From Eleginops maclovinus (taxonomy: Eukaryota; Chordata; Actinopteri; Perciformes; Eleginopidae), in NCBI RefSeq assembly GCF_036324505.1, contig NC_086360.1, positions 10,784,293 to 10,848,292 on the forward strand: DNA of 64,000 nt. Reading direction: 5' to 3'. Each line of letters begins with the position of its first letter. Within the stretch, counting starts at the first letter, position 1. Made by a program: the position numbers and the translations under genes. Shown here one piece after another: positions 13,201 through 26,550 of this stretch. The notes under the pieces are model-generated. The model searched no databases. It was given only the letters and a program-made list of their open reading frames with translations, and had not been told where the DNA came from.

Positions 13201-13916
13201 CAGGACAGACGAATGCATTTGAAACACAAACCAGAACAAACACATGGGAATTAACCTGCAAAGGGGGACAGTGGCTGAAAATAGGAAAAGAACAAAAACA
13301 TTTTCCATGCACACAATCACACATTGTGCTGCCAGTTTCTATACTTGACTTTGTGATCCATACACAGCATCACTCACTGAACCATTTAAACATATATTTG
13401 CCCTGCCTACTCAGCTACATACCTGTACTTTGACCCTCTTATGATGGCAATTAGTGTTTGCCGTTAAAGGCCAGAGGGAGTGGGTGCTGTGAATTATATA
13501 TATATACTGTATAAATATGTTTGCAATGAGTTTGATGTATATCGACTGAGCAACAATTCTCAAGGAGCAATGAAGAAACAATCAAGACAATATATTTTTT
13601 CTCTCAGAGTCAGTCACTGAATCTTTGCGCTCCCACTAGGAGACTAGTTGCACGTCTGTGTCTATTAACTGAGATTGAGAAGGGATTGTGACTGATAACT
13701 TTGCCCTGTAGTCATCAAAGTAAATATTGTACAGACACTCAGGGACTAAAATGGCCCTTATCAGACTGACAAATCAAGAAACAAATAACTTAGTTTGTCT
13801 CCAAAACACACTACTACACAGTACGATAACATTTATCAAACTATCAACATTTTGAGCTAACACTAACTAGCTTTTGCCCTGACTAACAATGTTGGGGATT
13901 TTTGGTTTGTTATTTA
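10219..13916. other. Non-coding stretch
   Basis: Mostly AT-rich, with purine-rich patches near 11280-11440 and 11760-12050. Apart from a possible LINE tail at 12440-12487 nothing is recognised. Confidence 0.7.
12440..12487 (+). mobile_element. Possible LINE/SINE 3' tail
   Basis: TTCCTTGTATGTGTAAATGT and ACCTGGCAATAAACGTGATT, ending in CTGAT, resemble the end of fish LINE-mobilised repeats. The match is short and from memory only. Confidence 0.4.
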
Positions 13917-14163
13917 AAGGCCCCCTATTATACTGTTTTTCAACAGTATATAGTATGTCTCTGATATATACAGAACATGTCTCTGAACTGTTTGGCTCAA
14001 AATACCAAACAGATGATGAATTGCAGCATGCAATAAACCCCTATGTTTCAGCCCTGTTTCAAAAGTGCCTACTCTGTGTGTAGCTGTAAATGCTAATGAG
14101 CTGCTGCTGGCCACGCCCCTCTGCGAGATGATTGGTTTCAAAAAACACAATGGTGCTCTAGGA

Positions 14164-14655
14164 CAGCCTTTCTCAAACTTTTTTCAGTCAGGGCACCTTT
14201 CAAAAGTGCATAAAATCCCAAGGCACCCCAATGTAAAATATGATTAAAACGACACTACATAACTGCAAAGCCTAAACATAAATGCAAATGTCCTGTTTAT
14301 TTAGACGGGACAGTAAAGTGCAACACGAACTGTGAATAACAATAATGATAATAACAACTTTATAGGAACTTTATCTAGCAGCACCTTTACAAACACAGAA
14401 GTGCTTCACAAAACAATAAACCAGTCACAAATGTCATAAAACCACAAGTAGTAAGCAAGAACTCAACAACAAATTGAGACCAGAAGAACTCAAATGAAGT
14501 GCAGGATGCAGTTAAAATAAAATAAAGGGGGTAGACATGACAACAAATAAATAAAATGAGATACAATGAATAAGATAAGAAAAAGATGCAGGTTTTAAAA
14601 AATGTCATCATAGTCCTTGTTTCCATCCGTGTTTCCATCCGTGCCATCCGTGCAC

Positions 14656-14736
<81 letters not shown>

Positions 14737-15250
14737 AATCCACAATGAGAGAGGAAGAGAGAGAGAGGTCGACGTGCACGCAGAGCGCAGGCACGCTCTC
14801 ACACTTACACAAACAAGCCATGATGCAGACTCAGGGCTGGTGGACGAAGGCTTGCATGCAGGCTGAGGCTCCATGTTACAGTCAATCATGTCCGGTTCTT
14901 GTGGGGCTTTTCTTTTTAAAAAACGATCCATGCTGTTGTCCCTTGCTCTTTTTGAAATTAAATGTATTTTCGCAGTTAAATCAAACAATGCGCTGCCATC
15001 TGACCCCGGTGGGCGGGTCCGCGAGTCAGATTTTTAAATTTAAATTTTTTTTAAATAAAAATTATATATATTATCAACATGAATTTACAATGTTAGTAAT
15101 CCATTAGTAGGTAAAATAATGTATTTATGTATTCAAATTTGAAAAAAAAATTTGGGGGGGGATTTTTTTTTTTTTTATTATGTCAGAATACGTAATTTTT
15201 TTGGCGGCACCCCCAGTCAGTCACCGCGGCAACCACTTTGAGAAAGGCTG
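14164..15250. mobile_element. Nonautonomous hAT element with perfect 8-bp target duplication
   Basis: The element is 1,087 bp with ends CAGCCTTTCTCAAACTTTTT and CAACCACTTTGAGAAAGGCTG, flanked on both sides by CTCTAGGA (14156-14163 and 15251-15258). An 8-bp duplication and CAG/CTG ends are hAT hallmarks. It contains a (CA)38 array (14658-14734) and homopolymer-rich AT sequence (15130-15180). No transposase remnant was recognised. Confidence 0.92.
14658..14734. repeat. (AC)38 microsatellite inside the hAT element
   Basis: Uninterrupted AC dinucleotides, so its age is bounded by the hAT insertion. Confidence 0.97.
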
Positions 15251-16894
15251 CTCTAGGAGGAGATTCAAGTCATAAGGTGTTGGATGCATGGATGTTACCA
15301 TGTTTGGTTTTTGGCTTATGGTTATATAACCCAGAAAAAACATGGCGACATCACCAAGCACCCAAATCTGATCATTTCATTTTCAGACAGGTTTTTATAC
15401 AGATGGATCGGAGAAAAAGAGAGAGAATCTTTATTCCTAAAACTTTCCGAATCTTGAAACACAGAGGGGACACATGTATGTATAAAAGTGGATTTTACAT
15501 AATAGGTGACCTTTAATATAACTAATTTCAATTACATTTAATACATGTTTGACCTTTTTTAGAGAAAGTAAATACCATCTAATGCCATTGGCACAGTTTG
15601 TAAAGCTCTCACAAGCTATTGCACGCCAACGTGTTTTGCATCCTTATTTGCAGAATGGTGCATGTGGTTTGATATACAGTCTATATTTTGAAAAACCTCA
15701 TCCGTGTATGTACAAGTATGTTCTTCTGGAACCGTGTGGGTGAGCGGCTAAACGACTGCTGTTGGCGAGTTGTAATGTGAGAGCCTTCTCATGTTTTATG
15801 GCCCTCCAGAGCACAGTAGTCGGAGGACGTCGTGTTTATGTCCCATCAATATTCCATCACTGCGGAGGGCTGTTATCCCCATTAACCCGCACATAAGCAC
15901 ACAAACCAAACACACACAGACAAATAAATACCCAAAGCAGCCACGGAAAACTTCCACAAAAGCTACAATACTGTTTGCAAATGTTAGACGCTAATAAATT
16001 CTCAAAATGAAATTCATCTAAAACTCACAAAAACATTGCATATGTATGCTTCCCATATTCCTAGGCCCAAAAAGCAAACTTGCATAAACACACAAAGAGA
16101 GAAATAAAGAGAAAACAGCATAATGCAAGTTACAGTGGGATTTTGAAGAGATCATTCAAAGGTTCAGGAGGGTAATTGCACTTCTGACTTTCATGTACGA
16201 AACGCTGTGTTTCAAGAAGTCAGCCTCTGTTGTCACGGCACATCATTTTGGGCCAATGAATTGCATCAAAGCCCCATCATGTTCCGTCTCGATGCAGCAG
16301 TCTTTTTCAGACCAAAGCGAACACATGCACTGCATTACTTTGCTCTTATGAACTCTGCTGTACGCTCTTATGCTTGCAACACTGCTCTCGCCTGCTTATT
16401 GTGTTCAATTCTGCAATTTTTTTATTGACAAGACATTCTTAACCTCTTTCTGCACTCCCTCTCTCTTAATGCTGATTTTCACATTTGTTCTGAGCACTGG
16501 AGACTCCCTTTTACTCTCAATTTAGGAACTAAACTTGCTTCTCGTCAGCATTCCTTCCCTTTATTTTCTAGATATCTTGTTGTTCCTCCAGTTTTTTAAC
16601 AATAACTTTGTTTCACTCCACTCACTTTTCTTTTTTTCACTGCAACAGGCATTGTCACTTAGGCGTACAGCTTTTCCAGAGACATTTACCTTGCACTAAG
16701 AATAAACTGTACTATAAAGACTGTTACCTGTATCAATCAATGCAAATATATTTAGCAATCTGGAAACAAAATGTATATATGTTCATTGAATTCCTTAATT
16801 CCTTTTTTTGTTTTAACGGATACTTACCTGTACATCATTTGAATTTTAATGTTATTTTAGTATCCTGTGTGAAACCATACTGTCCTGTTTTTCA

Positions 16895-16965
16895 TTCTTA
16901 TTCTGTTGCTGCTTAAACTACTGAATTTCCCCACGGGGATTAATAAAGGTACATCTTATCTTATA
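16895..16965 (+). mobile_element. LINE 3' tail fragment
   Basis: GAATTTCCCCACGGGGATTA, AATAAAGG and a TCTTATCTTA tail match the 3' ends of fish non-LTR elements. No coding part was recognised upstream. Confidence 0.6.
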
Positions 16966-19900
16966 GCACTGAAGGATGCTGAGTGAAAGCATTTTGATGT
17001 ATGGGTGGGGGAGTCTGGATTGCTTCTTATAGTGACTAGAGAGACACTTTGTTGTTCCATCTGCTGAAAAATGTACTTAGAGGAAACTTTATAAACAAAT
17101 TAAAAGGCCCACCTGCATAATACCTATGTATTTCATTTGGACCATTCAGAAGAGAAAGGTAGCTGCTTCAATGGCTTAGAAGAAGAAGAAAAACACATTA
17201 TCACCTGGGTTCTAAAATCTAGGTTTTATCAAGGTCTCCTGTAGCTGTAATAATGTCAAACTGTAGGGTTATATTTTAATGCAACGTTTCTTTTCTCATT
17301 TACAACATAAAACGTCAGGTTGAATAACAGAAACGTTCTGTTATTCAGCTTTCCATTAATGTCTCACGGTCACAACCTGACTTTAATGGTTGAAGAGGAT
17401 TAAAGAATACAGACGCATATCTACAAGTTCATGAGTTCAAATACAAAACAAAGCAATTCGATCATAATTGCACTATTATTTCTAACACTTGCATATAGAT
17501 TTACAATAATGCGTAATAAGTGTGTGTCTAAATAAAAACAGATGTGGCCGCTGTGCGACTGAATGTGCCAATATCAATAACCCTGCTTTCTAAAAGGTTA
17601 GCTAAACACTCTGACAAACAAGGCGCCAGCGCAAAATCAGTACCCATCGACTCCCTTTTCTGCGCAGTTACTGTCCACAAGTTGGTGTGTAGTTCACTGT
17701 CCACCGAGCAGGTCAGCCCCTCGTCTCTGTGGGACAGGACACATTACGGGTGTGTCTCTGATAAGGAAAATATAAATACACGCTATAAAAATGATGTTTG
17801 CTGTTGCTGTAAGCCCGCAGTGCGTCAACTCAGTTTGTGAATCTGTTTCCATGTGAACAGTTTGCCGCCATTAACAATTCTGTTTTATAAATGGGGCAAT
17901 ATGATAACTGCTATTTCCTTGGGTGATTATGAATTTGTTATTTTTGATCGCGCCAACAGTGAGTGATGGTGGGGACAGACATGAAAGGAAATATTAAGGA
18001 CTGGGTTAAAAATGCAGCAACGTTTTTAAAGTTAAAAAAAGTTTCAGTTAGAAAATGACACACTTTGGGGAGGAAGAGGAGCAGTGATATGTGAAAAGTA
18101 TTGTTGATTAACCAAGTGTAAAACTGTTAAAGTGAAATCATGAAACACTTTTTGAATGAAACCACCTGCTCTCCCACTACCCTTCAGTAGCACATACAAA
18201 CAAAGCCGGATTGTTATTGCCACTCATTATTGACGTCATTATCATTATGACTTGGACACGGTGTGAATATGAATTCAGATGAAGCTCAATAGCTCACCAG
18301 TGTGTGAATGGCTCGGAATGTCTGTGACCTTTTCCTGGAATACATCAGAACTGCATCAGCTCTCTCCTGTCACTCCTCATTTCCCTCTCAATCTCTCTGA
18401 GCCACTGAGCCTGTTTACATACACAATGTGTTCCAGGTAATGACTCACATGGTGGTCAGTGTTGAATTTGAGATATACTATTAATGACCGAGCCCTGTTT
18501 AGAAATATACCTGTATGTGTCAGAAGCCATTGTGTACGCCAGCTTACTGCAAGTCAAACTCTATCAAACCTAATGATCCCTGAAAGCTGCAAAGGTTAAT
18601 GTGCAAAGTTAGTTCCAAAACAAAAAGGGGGTGTGGTTGGATTATGGATTCCATAAGTGATCATTAAGGTTTCAATATTCATTTGCTGATTCAACGCACA
18701 CATTTTAACCAGAACCTAAATACTACAAACATCTCAAATGCATTTGATTTCTTGATTTTCTTTCCCAACAGCTGCAGAAGAACTCCGCAATTTAAATGTG
18801 CAAGTTTAGAAAATAGCCAAGAAATTGTTATTGCACATAATTATTCATTTGTACACATTATTCAACAGTCAACATATTAATTACTGAGATTTGGAAGAAC
18901 TGTCAGGCTAGATGTTTCTGCTAAGCTAATCAGGCTAAAGCAGGAGATGCAGAGCTAAGCTGCAGAGTCATGCAGCAGAGTGGGAGTGTCACTAAAATGG
19001 ACCAATTGTTTGACTTAATATTGTAAACCTTATCCCCCCCCAATAAGGTGTTGCACCATATACCGGTTCTAGGATAGGTATCTCAATACCCTGCAGTAAG
19101 ACACTGTACAGTATTGTGTTCAGTGTTTTAATAAGAGCCGTATTTATGATCTGCATGGCTGTGCGGCAGCAGGGCAGAGTGTGTGTGAGCGCTCTGCTTC
19201 CACTGCCTGCAGGCAGACAATTATATTACTTGAGAACAACCGTTTCCGCAACTGAATAAGTGTTTTATTTTTCTCTGCATTAAAGCAATTACAAGAGTTG
19301 ACCCTATGTTAGCACAGGATGGTCTTTACCCATAGAAAATGTTTCTACATGTACTGTATGCGTGTGAAGGAAAGCACCAAATACATAAACAAATGTATTA
19401 TTTCCACCAACAGTTCCTTTTTTCTTTCCGTCCTGCCTATTTTTCCCTTCACCTTCCCTCAATTTTATTTCTCCTTATTTTTTCTTAGCCACTGAAGAAC
19501 CCCACCTAATAATTTTCAATATCAACCACAAATTCCACTGTAATAATATTTTTATACCCGCAAAGTTATATTCCGGCTTTAAAACACTCACTCTTGCCCA
19601 CAAATTCCCACAGTGTCAAAAAGTGTCTCAACAGGCCAGTCCATAAATAATCTAATCACATTTCCCATACCCTCTTAAAATGCAGAGGTGAAACAAAGGA
19701 CAACTGAAACACGGGGGCATCACTTCCAGTGAAAAACGAACCCGAAAAGTTTAAATAATGAGCTATAAAGAAGAAAATATATATATGTAATGTTTGTGAT
19801 GAAGCACTGTAGCTCATCATGCTGTTGGTCAATGACCAACATGTCTCATTTCGTATGGTGTCTCTGCATTAGCAACTCATCGCCTGGAGAAACCCTGCAT

Positions 19901-20095
19901 ACAAATATGAAAATCAATAGCTTCCTTTCTGATTTTCAATTTCAGAAGGCCTGCAGGAAGCTCATTTTAATCTTGGCTTATGTTTACATCAATATGCATG
20001 TTTAATATACCGAAATACAATTATAAAAAATGTTTCTAAAAGTATGATTCTAATTTAACATCCTGTATGAATGTGTACACATACCTTTTATGTAT

Positions 20096-20213
<118 letters not shown>

Positions 20214-20289
20214 ATGCGTGTGGTAACTAATAAGGTTTGCCTTTTTGCATGCATGTTGACTGAAATATATTTACTTGAGCAGCTTCTTG

Positions 20290-20419
<130 letters not shown>

Positions 20420-21076
20420 CATTATAATGATCTGAAGGTTCTCTGGTCTCTGAAGTGAAGCCTTTCATTACGCACGCTCATTCCAGGTGACAGTCACGCG
20501 TGTGCATGTGGGCTTTGCTGCAGTCAGCAGCGATGGCACCCTGTCACAGAGTGAATAACAGGAATGCTTAGAACAGCCCACACTGTTCCGTGGCACCTGC
20601 CAGTCAGTAAACGCTCTCTGCCCTCATTTAAAGTCAGAGTTTAACCCCACAACACTGAGCTATAGTATAGGCAGAAAGACGTGACTGTCATCAAGATAAC
20701 CAGCGTTTAACATTCCTGTATGTTCATATTGTCTTCAGAAGTGTTCAATCTCCCACTCGGTCAAATATTTTTGCTCAAACAAGAAAAATACAAGCATTTA
20801 TTTCACAAGTACAGATCAGCAACTCTCACACACTTCGTTCAAAACATATAGATATTAAATAAAACATATTAAACCCGCCTTGGTTTGGTAATTTCATTGA
20901 TCCAACAATCACCAACTCTGGTTTGGTAGAAATAAACCCAGGTGTCAGTTATAAAATGAGCCAGCTCTACTAATTTCCCCAAAAATAAATAACAATGTTG
21001 AAGTTTTGTTATTTAATTTCACAGCATTCCAATTTGGGAAAAGGCCTGAGAATCTACCTGTCAGTACATCTTCTCT

Positions 21077-21092
21077 GGGAGGGAGGGGGGAG

Positions 21093-21132
<40 letters not shown>

Positions 21133-21160
21133 ACAGAGACAGAGAGACAGAGACAGAGAC

Positions 21161-21203
<43 letters not shown>

Positions 21204-21226
21204 CAGACAGAGACAGAGAGAGCGAG
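21077..21226. repeat. GA/GACA purine-rich repeat tract
   Basis: Begins GGGAGGGAGGGGGGAGGGG, then (GA)n, then AGAC/AGAG units. It is purine-only from 21077 to 21133. Confidence 0.97.
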
Positions 21227-21645
21227 TCTGTATGTCCGACTCTCTGGGCTAAAAAGACCATTTGCCAGTGTCGTTCTGAGGGAAATCATTTGCACTCTCA
21301 TTAAACCCACTTTCCTCTATTGAGACAGCTTTAGACTGTCATTATTGTTATTCCAATGTTCTTCTTACGGTATGCCATCTCCCTTTTTTGAACTGCGTAT
21401 CAAAGACGAAAGGTTTAACCATCACTGAAGCGAGGAAGATGATTGTTGCCATGGAGATGATGGCCCACCTGTTTATTTGCTATCAGAACGTGTCCCAGGG
21501 AAGAGCCTTATTTACCTTTTATGTTAAAGTGACATGAAATGTGTTTAAATTTAAAGAGCCTTGCAAACCTAAAGTCTTTAACCATGCCTGCATGACGTAT
21601 TATCACGAGAGCATTGCACTGAAAGATGAAGGCCCGTGGTCACTA

Positions 21646-21725
21646 GAAGATAAGATAAGAATTACTATATTAATCCCAAACTGGGAATTGTTTTTGTTGC
21701 AGCAGCATAATACAATACAAGGCAT
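21646..21725 (-). mobile_element. LINE 3' tail fragment, minus strand
   Basis: On the minus strand, TGCTGCAACAAAAACAATTC, CCAGTTTGGGATTAATATAG and a TTATCTTATC tail resemble the fragment at 16895-16965 in the opposite orientation. It is short and 5'-truncated. Confidence 0.55.
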
Positions 21726-23794
21726 AGAAAGAAATTAGAAATAAAAAGAATACATAAACAATGCTAAAGTGTAGACATCCTCCTGGGCAGAGTTTTGTAA
21801 CGGTTACAGCTTTTAGATCGTGAATGGGTGTATTGATGTAGGAATTCTTCTTCTTCCACCTTCATAAAAACAGATCAAAATGAAACAAACGGAATAAGCA
21901 GGGGAATTGGTCAAATACGGGATATTTAAAAGTTATAGTGCAGAGAAAAAAGGTAAATATAGCAGAGCTGATTTCCTTTCACATTTAGTAGGTAGTGTGG
22001 AAAACTTAACCAACAGAAAGACACGCAATTTTGTTCTCCGCATGCTTACAGTTTAAAGAAAGCCTTGATGACTGCATTAATGTGCTCTACTTTTAAAGTC
22101 ACTTTGTAACAGTAGGTAGCATTTTCGGTAAAAGGTGAAATCAAATATCTTATTTTGCATAACCAGGCCTACAGCTGTAATTCCCACGATGCCTGAAACT
22201 GAAAAATTATGAGTTCAACCTCGCTATCTGATCCTCAGTGACTCCAATACAACATCTTAAAATGAATATTTAGAAACTGCATTATGGACGCAGTTATGAA
22301 GAATAATTATAGAAAGTAACACAAATGTTTCCACTTACAAACCACATCATTACATCTTTATAAATCACCGTATATCCATTGGATGCCTCGACTTGGTCTA
22401 CATTAGGCCTTTGTTCATGTCAATACTTTGCACAACATTGAGTTATTAAACATTTATTTGGGCACTGGTTGAATTCTAGGTGGTTTTTCTGTGTTGTGTG
22501 ATATTTGAAAGTTAATCCCAGGAAATATGAGTAGCTCTTTGACTTCAAAAAGCCTCCAGATGGAGAGATGTCAGATAATCAGCCTGGAGAACGTTAGGCG
22601 ACTGAAGCTTTGTATGTGTGTGTTATTCTTTCACACACCAGAAGATAGGATTACCAAAACAAGAAAGTGAAGAGGAAAATAGAAAATCAATTTGTAATAC
22701 TCTCCCATTAGAAAACTGGATAGAATGAATCCAATGCGAGGGTTTAATTGACTTGTGTTGTGATTTAGAAGTGTTAAAGACAGATAAATCCTCTCCTCTA
22801 TAAAACTGTAGTTTTCTAAAAGTAAGCAGTGTGATGGAAACTTCTGGAGCAATGGAGACAAAACTCAGAGAGACATGGTGGAGCTGGAACTATGATGGCA
22901 AATGCTGAAGGTTTATTATGAAGTTAACAGCTGGAGAATTGACAAGACATATGCTGCAGCCACGAGTTGACACAGCGGTTGCCCGACCAATTCTGAAGAT
23001 CTCTACTGTAGTACAACTTTTAACTGGTTCCGAATGGACAATCAACATTTTTCATTAGCCAGACTAAAAAAGAACGGACACTATAAATAAAACTGTCAAC
23101 TAGGGCGATAGAATATGCGTACAAGAGCACATGGAGCCAGATAAATAGGCGCCCAGATGTCCTAAACAATAATCTCAGGTCAGCTTGTGCTTGGTCCTAA
23201 CATGGGCAACAACAATGTGCCAAAGCTGCCCTCCTTAATGGAGATAACAGCACCCCAAGTCCGATACCCACTGATGAACTGTTCCCTACCTAAGCAAAAT
23301 ATTCCCTAACAAGCATCAGCAGATTATCTAAAACAGTCACACCGAACCTCTTGTACTTTTAATGTCAACAACTATTTGGTGTAGACACCTCCATGGCCCT
23401 CTCTGTCCATGATTACACAGTGTGTAGCACAGTCCTTTGTTGATTTGAGTTTGTGATAAAGCCACTACACGTTGCTGTTGCTGGAGTCTGGTGCTGTTGG
23501 CAGTCCTAAAGTGGATTCCTTTGACAACCTCCATGAAATAACATTGGGTGTCAGATATGAAATCTAAGACCACCTGCCGTGAGTAACAGCTTTTGGAAGG
23601 GTTCCACAGGGACGGACAGATGAAGACAGTCCTCTAAAGTAAGAAGAATGTCCCAACCTTTCATCTCAAGGGAGTTGTTGTCTGGATGTGGAGATGAAGG
23701 TGTCAGATGCAGGTTGGAAGGTGTTGTGTGGGGTAGGACGTCTGGTCAGAGTTGGGTTATGATCTTAACCTTGTAGTGTTGTCACATTATTGTA

Positions 23795-23905
<111 letters not shown>

Positions 23906-24023
23906 GATGACTCCTCAAGCGGTGCTATATTGTAGCCATATAAACTTCAGCGTAATCCAGTTAATAAACGTTTATATTGCTTTTTACTTGACTGTCCCTA
24001 GTTAGCCATGAAAGCACATTTAA

Positions 24024-24024
<1 letters not shown>

Positions 24025-24079
<55 letters not shown>
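24025..24079. repeat. (CA)27 microsatellite
   Basis: 55 bp of perfect CA repeats, 120 bp after a TG array on the same strand. Confidence 0.97.
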
Positions 24080-24081
<2 letters not shown>

Positions 24082-25214
24082 CCCATGGCTTCAATAAAAG
24101 CACACTTTAATCACATTGCCAACCTTATAATAATTCATTTGTTTCCCTACCAATCACATTACCAACCTTTTTGTTTGGTTTTTATATAGGCCAACATAAC
24201 CTTAGATAGGGACGGATAGTTTTTTTACAACCCCAAAAATCCCAACTCACTAAATGTATATCCACCCGCTGAATGAATTTCTTTCATAATTCACAGGATG
24301 CTGAAGCAAAGCGTCAGTGCAAACTTGTTTCTGAATACTCAAGGATTTAAATGAAATCTCTGAATGATGGGAGATTATTTATGTTGAGGACTGAAGGCTT
24401 GAGGGACAAACCATCTCATCTCACATATCAAAGTTCCTCATCTGCTTCACAGCATTAAACTGCCGGCAAAACTTCCCCTGAATTAAATCTGGCACTGTGG
24501 GAAAGTTACCTGTATTGAAAAATATTTGCAATAGGATTCACAACACCGCTATAATGTTGACTTGACTGACAGTAAATCTTGGAAGATAGGAGACCTAAAG
24601 AAATATAAAGCAACCTAGTGGAAGCAAAATACTATCTATCAGAAAATTCTTCGAGGAAGGGCTCATCAGGTCACAGCCAGACCTGTGATAAGTACAACTA
24701 CAGACTACTTTCGTTTAATAATGTGGAGTGTGTATGATTGTAATGTGTTCATGAGTCTTTAAAAAGGTTGTTATTGCAAACCCCATGGTGATGGGATGTA
24801 TTGGCTTTGATTATTTTAGCTTTGAGAACATCCGTTGCATTATGTGAGTCTGTGAGTCTTCTGTCAAAAAAATGAAGAAAAACATTAAGTTACTGAACCG
24901 GTTTCCAAGATTAAAAGATTCATGAAGCGTTGCCTCTTTAAAATGGTCTGTTTCTTTTGGAAGTTATGCAAACATAAATTGCAGTTTGCAACAAAGCAGG
25001 GAGCGACAAACCTTTTTGTGTACTGTAATTAGACTCATATTCCAGATTTAGAAATGCCATTTCTGTTTGCTGATGGCTTGTTGTCCCCTGACTGTTTAAT
25101 GACGTGCACTGTACAAACGTAGATTTACTCATCAATTATTTACAGAGCTAAACAGCCACTTAATGCTCTACTTCATTCGGTCTTTGTGCATCTAATTCAC
25201 CTGTAGCTTTAGAT

Positions 25215-25759
25215 CAGGGGTGCCCAAACTTTTTTCAGTGAGGGCTACATATAGAAAAACATGCGAAGGGCTTGGCCCCTCACTAGATGTGAGGTATATT
25301 GCCTCATAAGTTAAGTTATAAGTTAGCAAAGTCAATCAAATGTAGGTAAACTATGCTTCATACTTGAATATGCTCCATAGGGTTTTATTTATTTGGTTAG
25401 AATAAGTGTTTACAGTTCATTCCTTAAACAGGAGCCTGAGATTGCTTATAATAAGGGGAATTATGAAGGGAATATTTCAAGCTTGTTATGCAAATAAGTT
25501 ATTGAGCTTTTTTATAAACTACGATTTGTTAGAATTTCTTTTTTTACTTTAACCAACTGAATTTATTTCAAAAGTAGGCTTATTAACACATGAATACAAT
25601 TGCTTAATATCTGTTTACATATATATTATACAATATAAGACAAGCCATGAGTTTCATTTGTGGGCCATATTTCATTATACTTTTAGAATTATCTGAGGGC
25701 CAATTCAAAATGGACCACGGGCCACATTTGGCCGCCGGGTCACAGTTTGGACACCCCAG
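25215..25759. mobile_element. hAT-like MITE with CAGGGGTGCCCAAAC end
   Basis: The element is 545 bp. The left end CAGGGGTGCCCAAACTTTTT pairs with the right end GTTTGGACACCCCAG. The flanks CTTTAGAT (25207-25214) and CTTCAGAT (25760-25767) match at 7 of 8 positions, fitting an ageing hAT target duplication. The left end shares CAAACTTTTTTCAGT with the hAT at 14164. It is non-coding. Confidence 0.85.
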
Positions 25760-26029
25760 CTTCAGATGAAACCTCTATACACATGTACGTTATGCATGGC
25801 GGGCAATGTACAACAACAATGTTGAGGAGCAAACTAGTTACTACTGATCATTTCAGAATATCTTTCAGGCCTGTGCAATAAAGATAAACATACGGAGTCA
25901 CAGCAATGGTTTGAGAAGAATGCTGGTGGAATTCAGAAGAGTCGGTTGAGTTCAATTGGTAGCATTGTGTCACATTGCCAACTTGCTGGTTCTTAAGCAA
26001 AGCTGCACAACTGACTAAAATGGATGGGA

Positions 26030-26550
26030 TGAAACCAAGGCCCCGGGAAGTGCTCCGGACTTTGAGAAAACATTTATGGCCAAACAGTGGGTACTGCAAC
26101 TTCCGTATCAGTCCGTGACGTCACCCGGCCCAGAAGGACTTTTTCCCATTGACTGATTGAAAAGAGACGTCTGTAAATCTGTGAATACCTTTTTTTAAAC
26201 TAAATAAACCACCCAGTATGAACTCTTTTATAGCCCTTATTAAAAACATTAGGTCCTTAAAGTTGTAAAATGCGCTAAAAGCTGAATCTAGATTTATTTT
26301 CTCTCTCCATTCATTCTACTGAGCCAAAGCGGGAGATTGGGGGCGGGGCTTAAGGGGAAACTCAACTGCGCATGCCCTATGCTCTCGACAGCCAGGCATT
26401 ATGGGTAATTTGTGACATTTTGCTCTCGAGAATCTCAGGACTTTTCGTCTTCATGCGCCAATAAGCAGCTCTCATGGGAATGATCGAGGGCCCGCCTCCA
26501 ACGCTGTATCCAGTTCTTATTATATCCAAAAGAGACGAAAACACCAAGAA
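26030..26550 (-). repeat. Dispersed repeat, copy 2 (inverted relative to copy 1)
   Basis: The reverse complement aligns with 1080-1575 along its whole length, from GGATATAATAAGAACTGG to CAAAGTCCGGAGCACTTCC. It has small indels and scattered substitutions, so the two copies are diverged, not a recent duplication. Confidence 0.85.

Larger units (their letters stand above)
13917..15514. mobile_element. MITE copy 1 (AGGCCCCCTATTATAC ends), split by a hAT element
   Basis: The left part 13917-14163 starts AAAGGCCCCCTATTATAC. The right part 15251-15514 ends CATAATAGGTGACCTTTAA. It shares CAAAATACCAAACAGAT, TGCTGGCCACG and GGGGACACAT with the copy at 27947-31594. Removing the nested hAT leaves about 500 bp with terminal inverted repeats and no ORF. 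Confidence 0.85.

Noticed and set aside
17544..17840. 98-codon plus-strand open frame in a slightly GC-richer patch
   Set aside because: The translated sequence has no domain-like pattern and no supporting splice sites. It is noted only as non-coding sequence of unknown nature.
20945..21323. Open frames of Arg-Glu or Ser-Leu repeats
   Set aside because: They are translations of the GA/GACA simple repeat tract with no flanking protein-like sequence.
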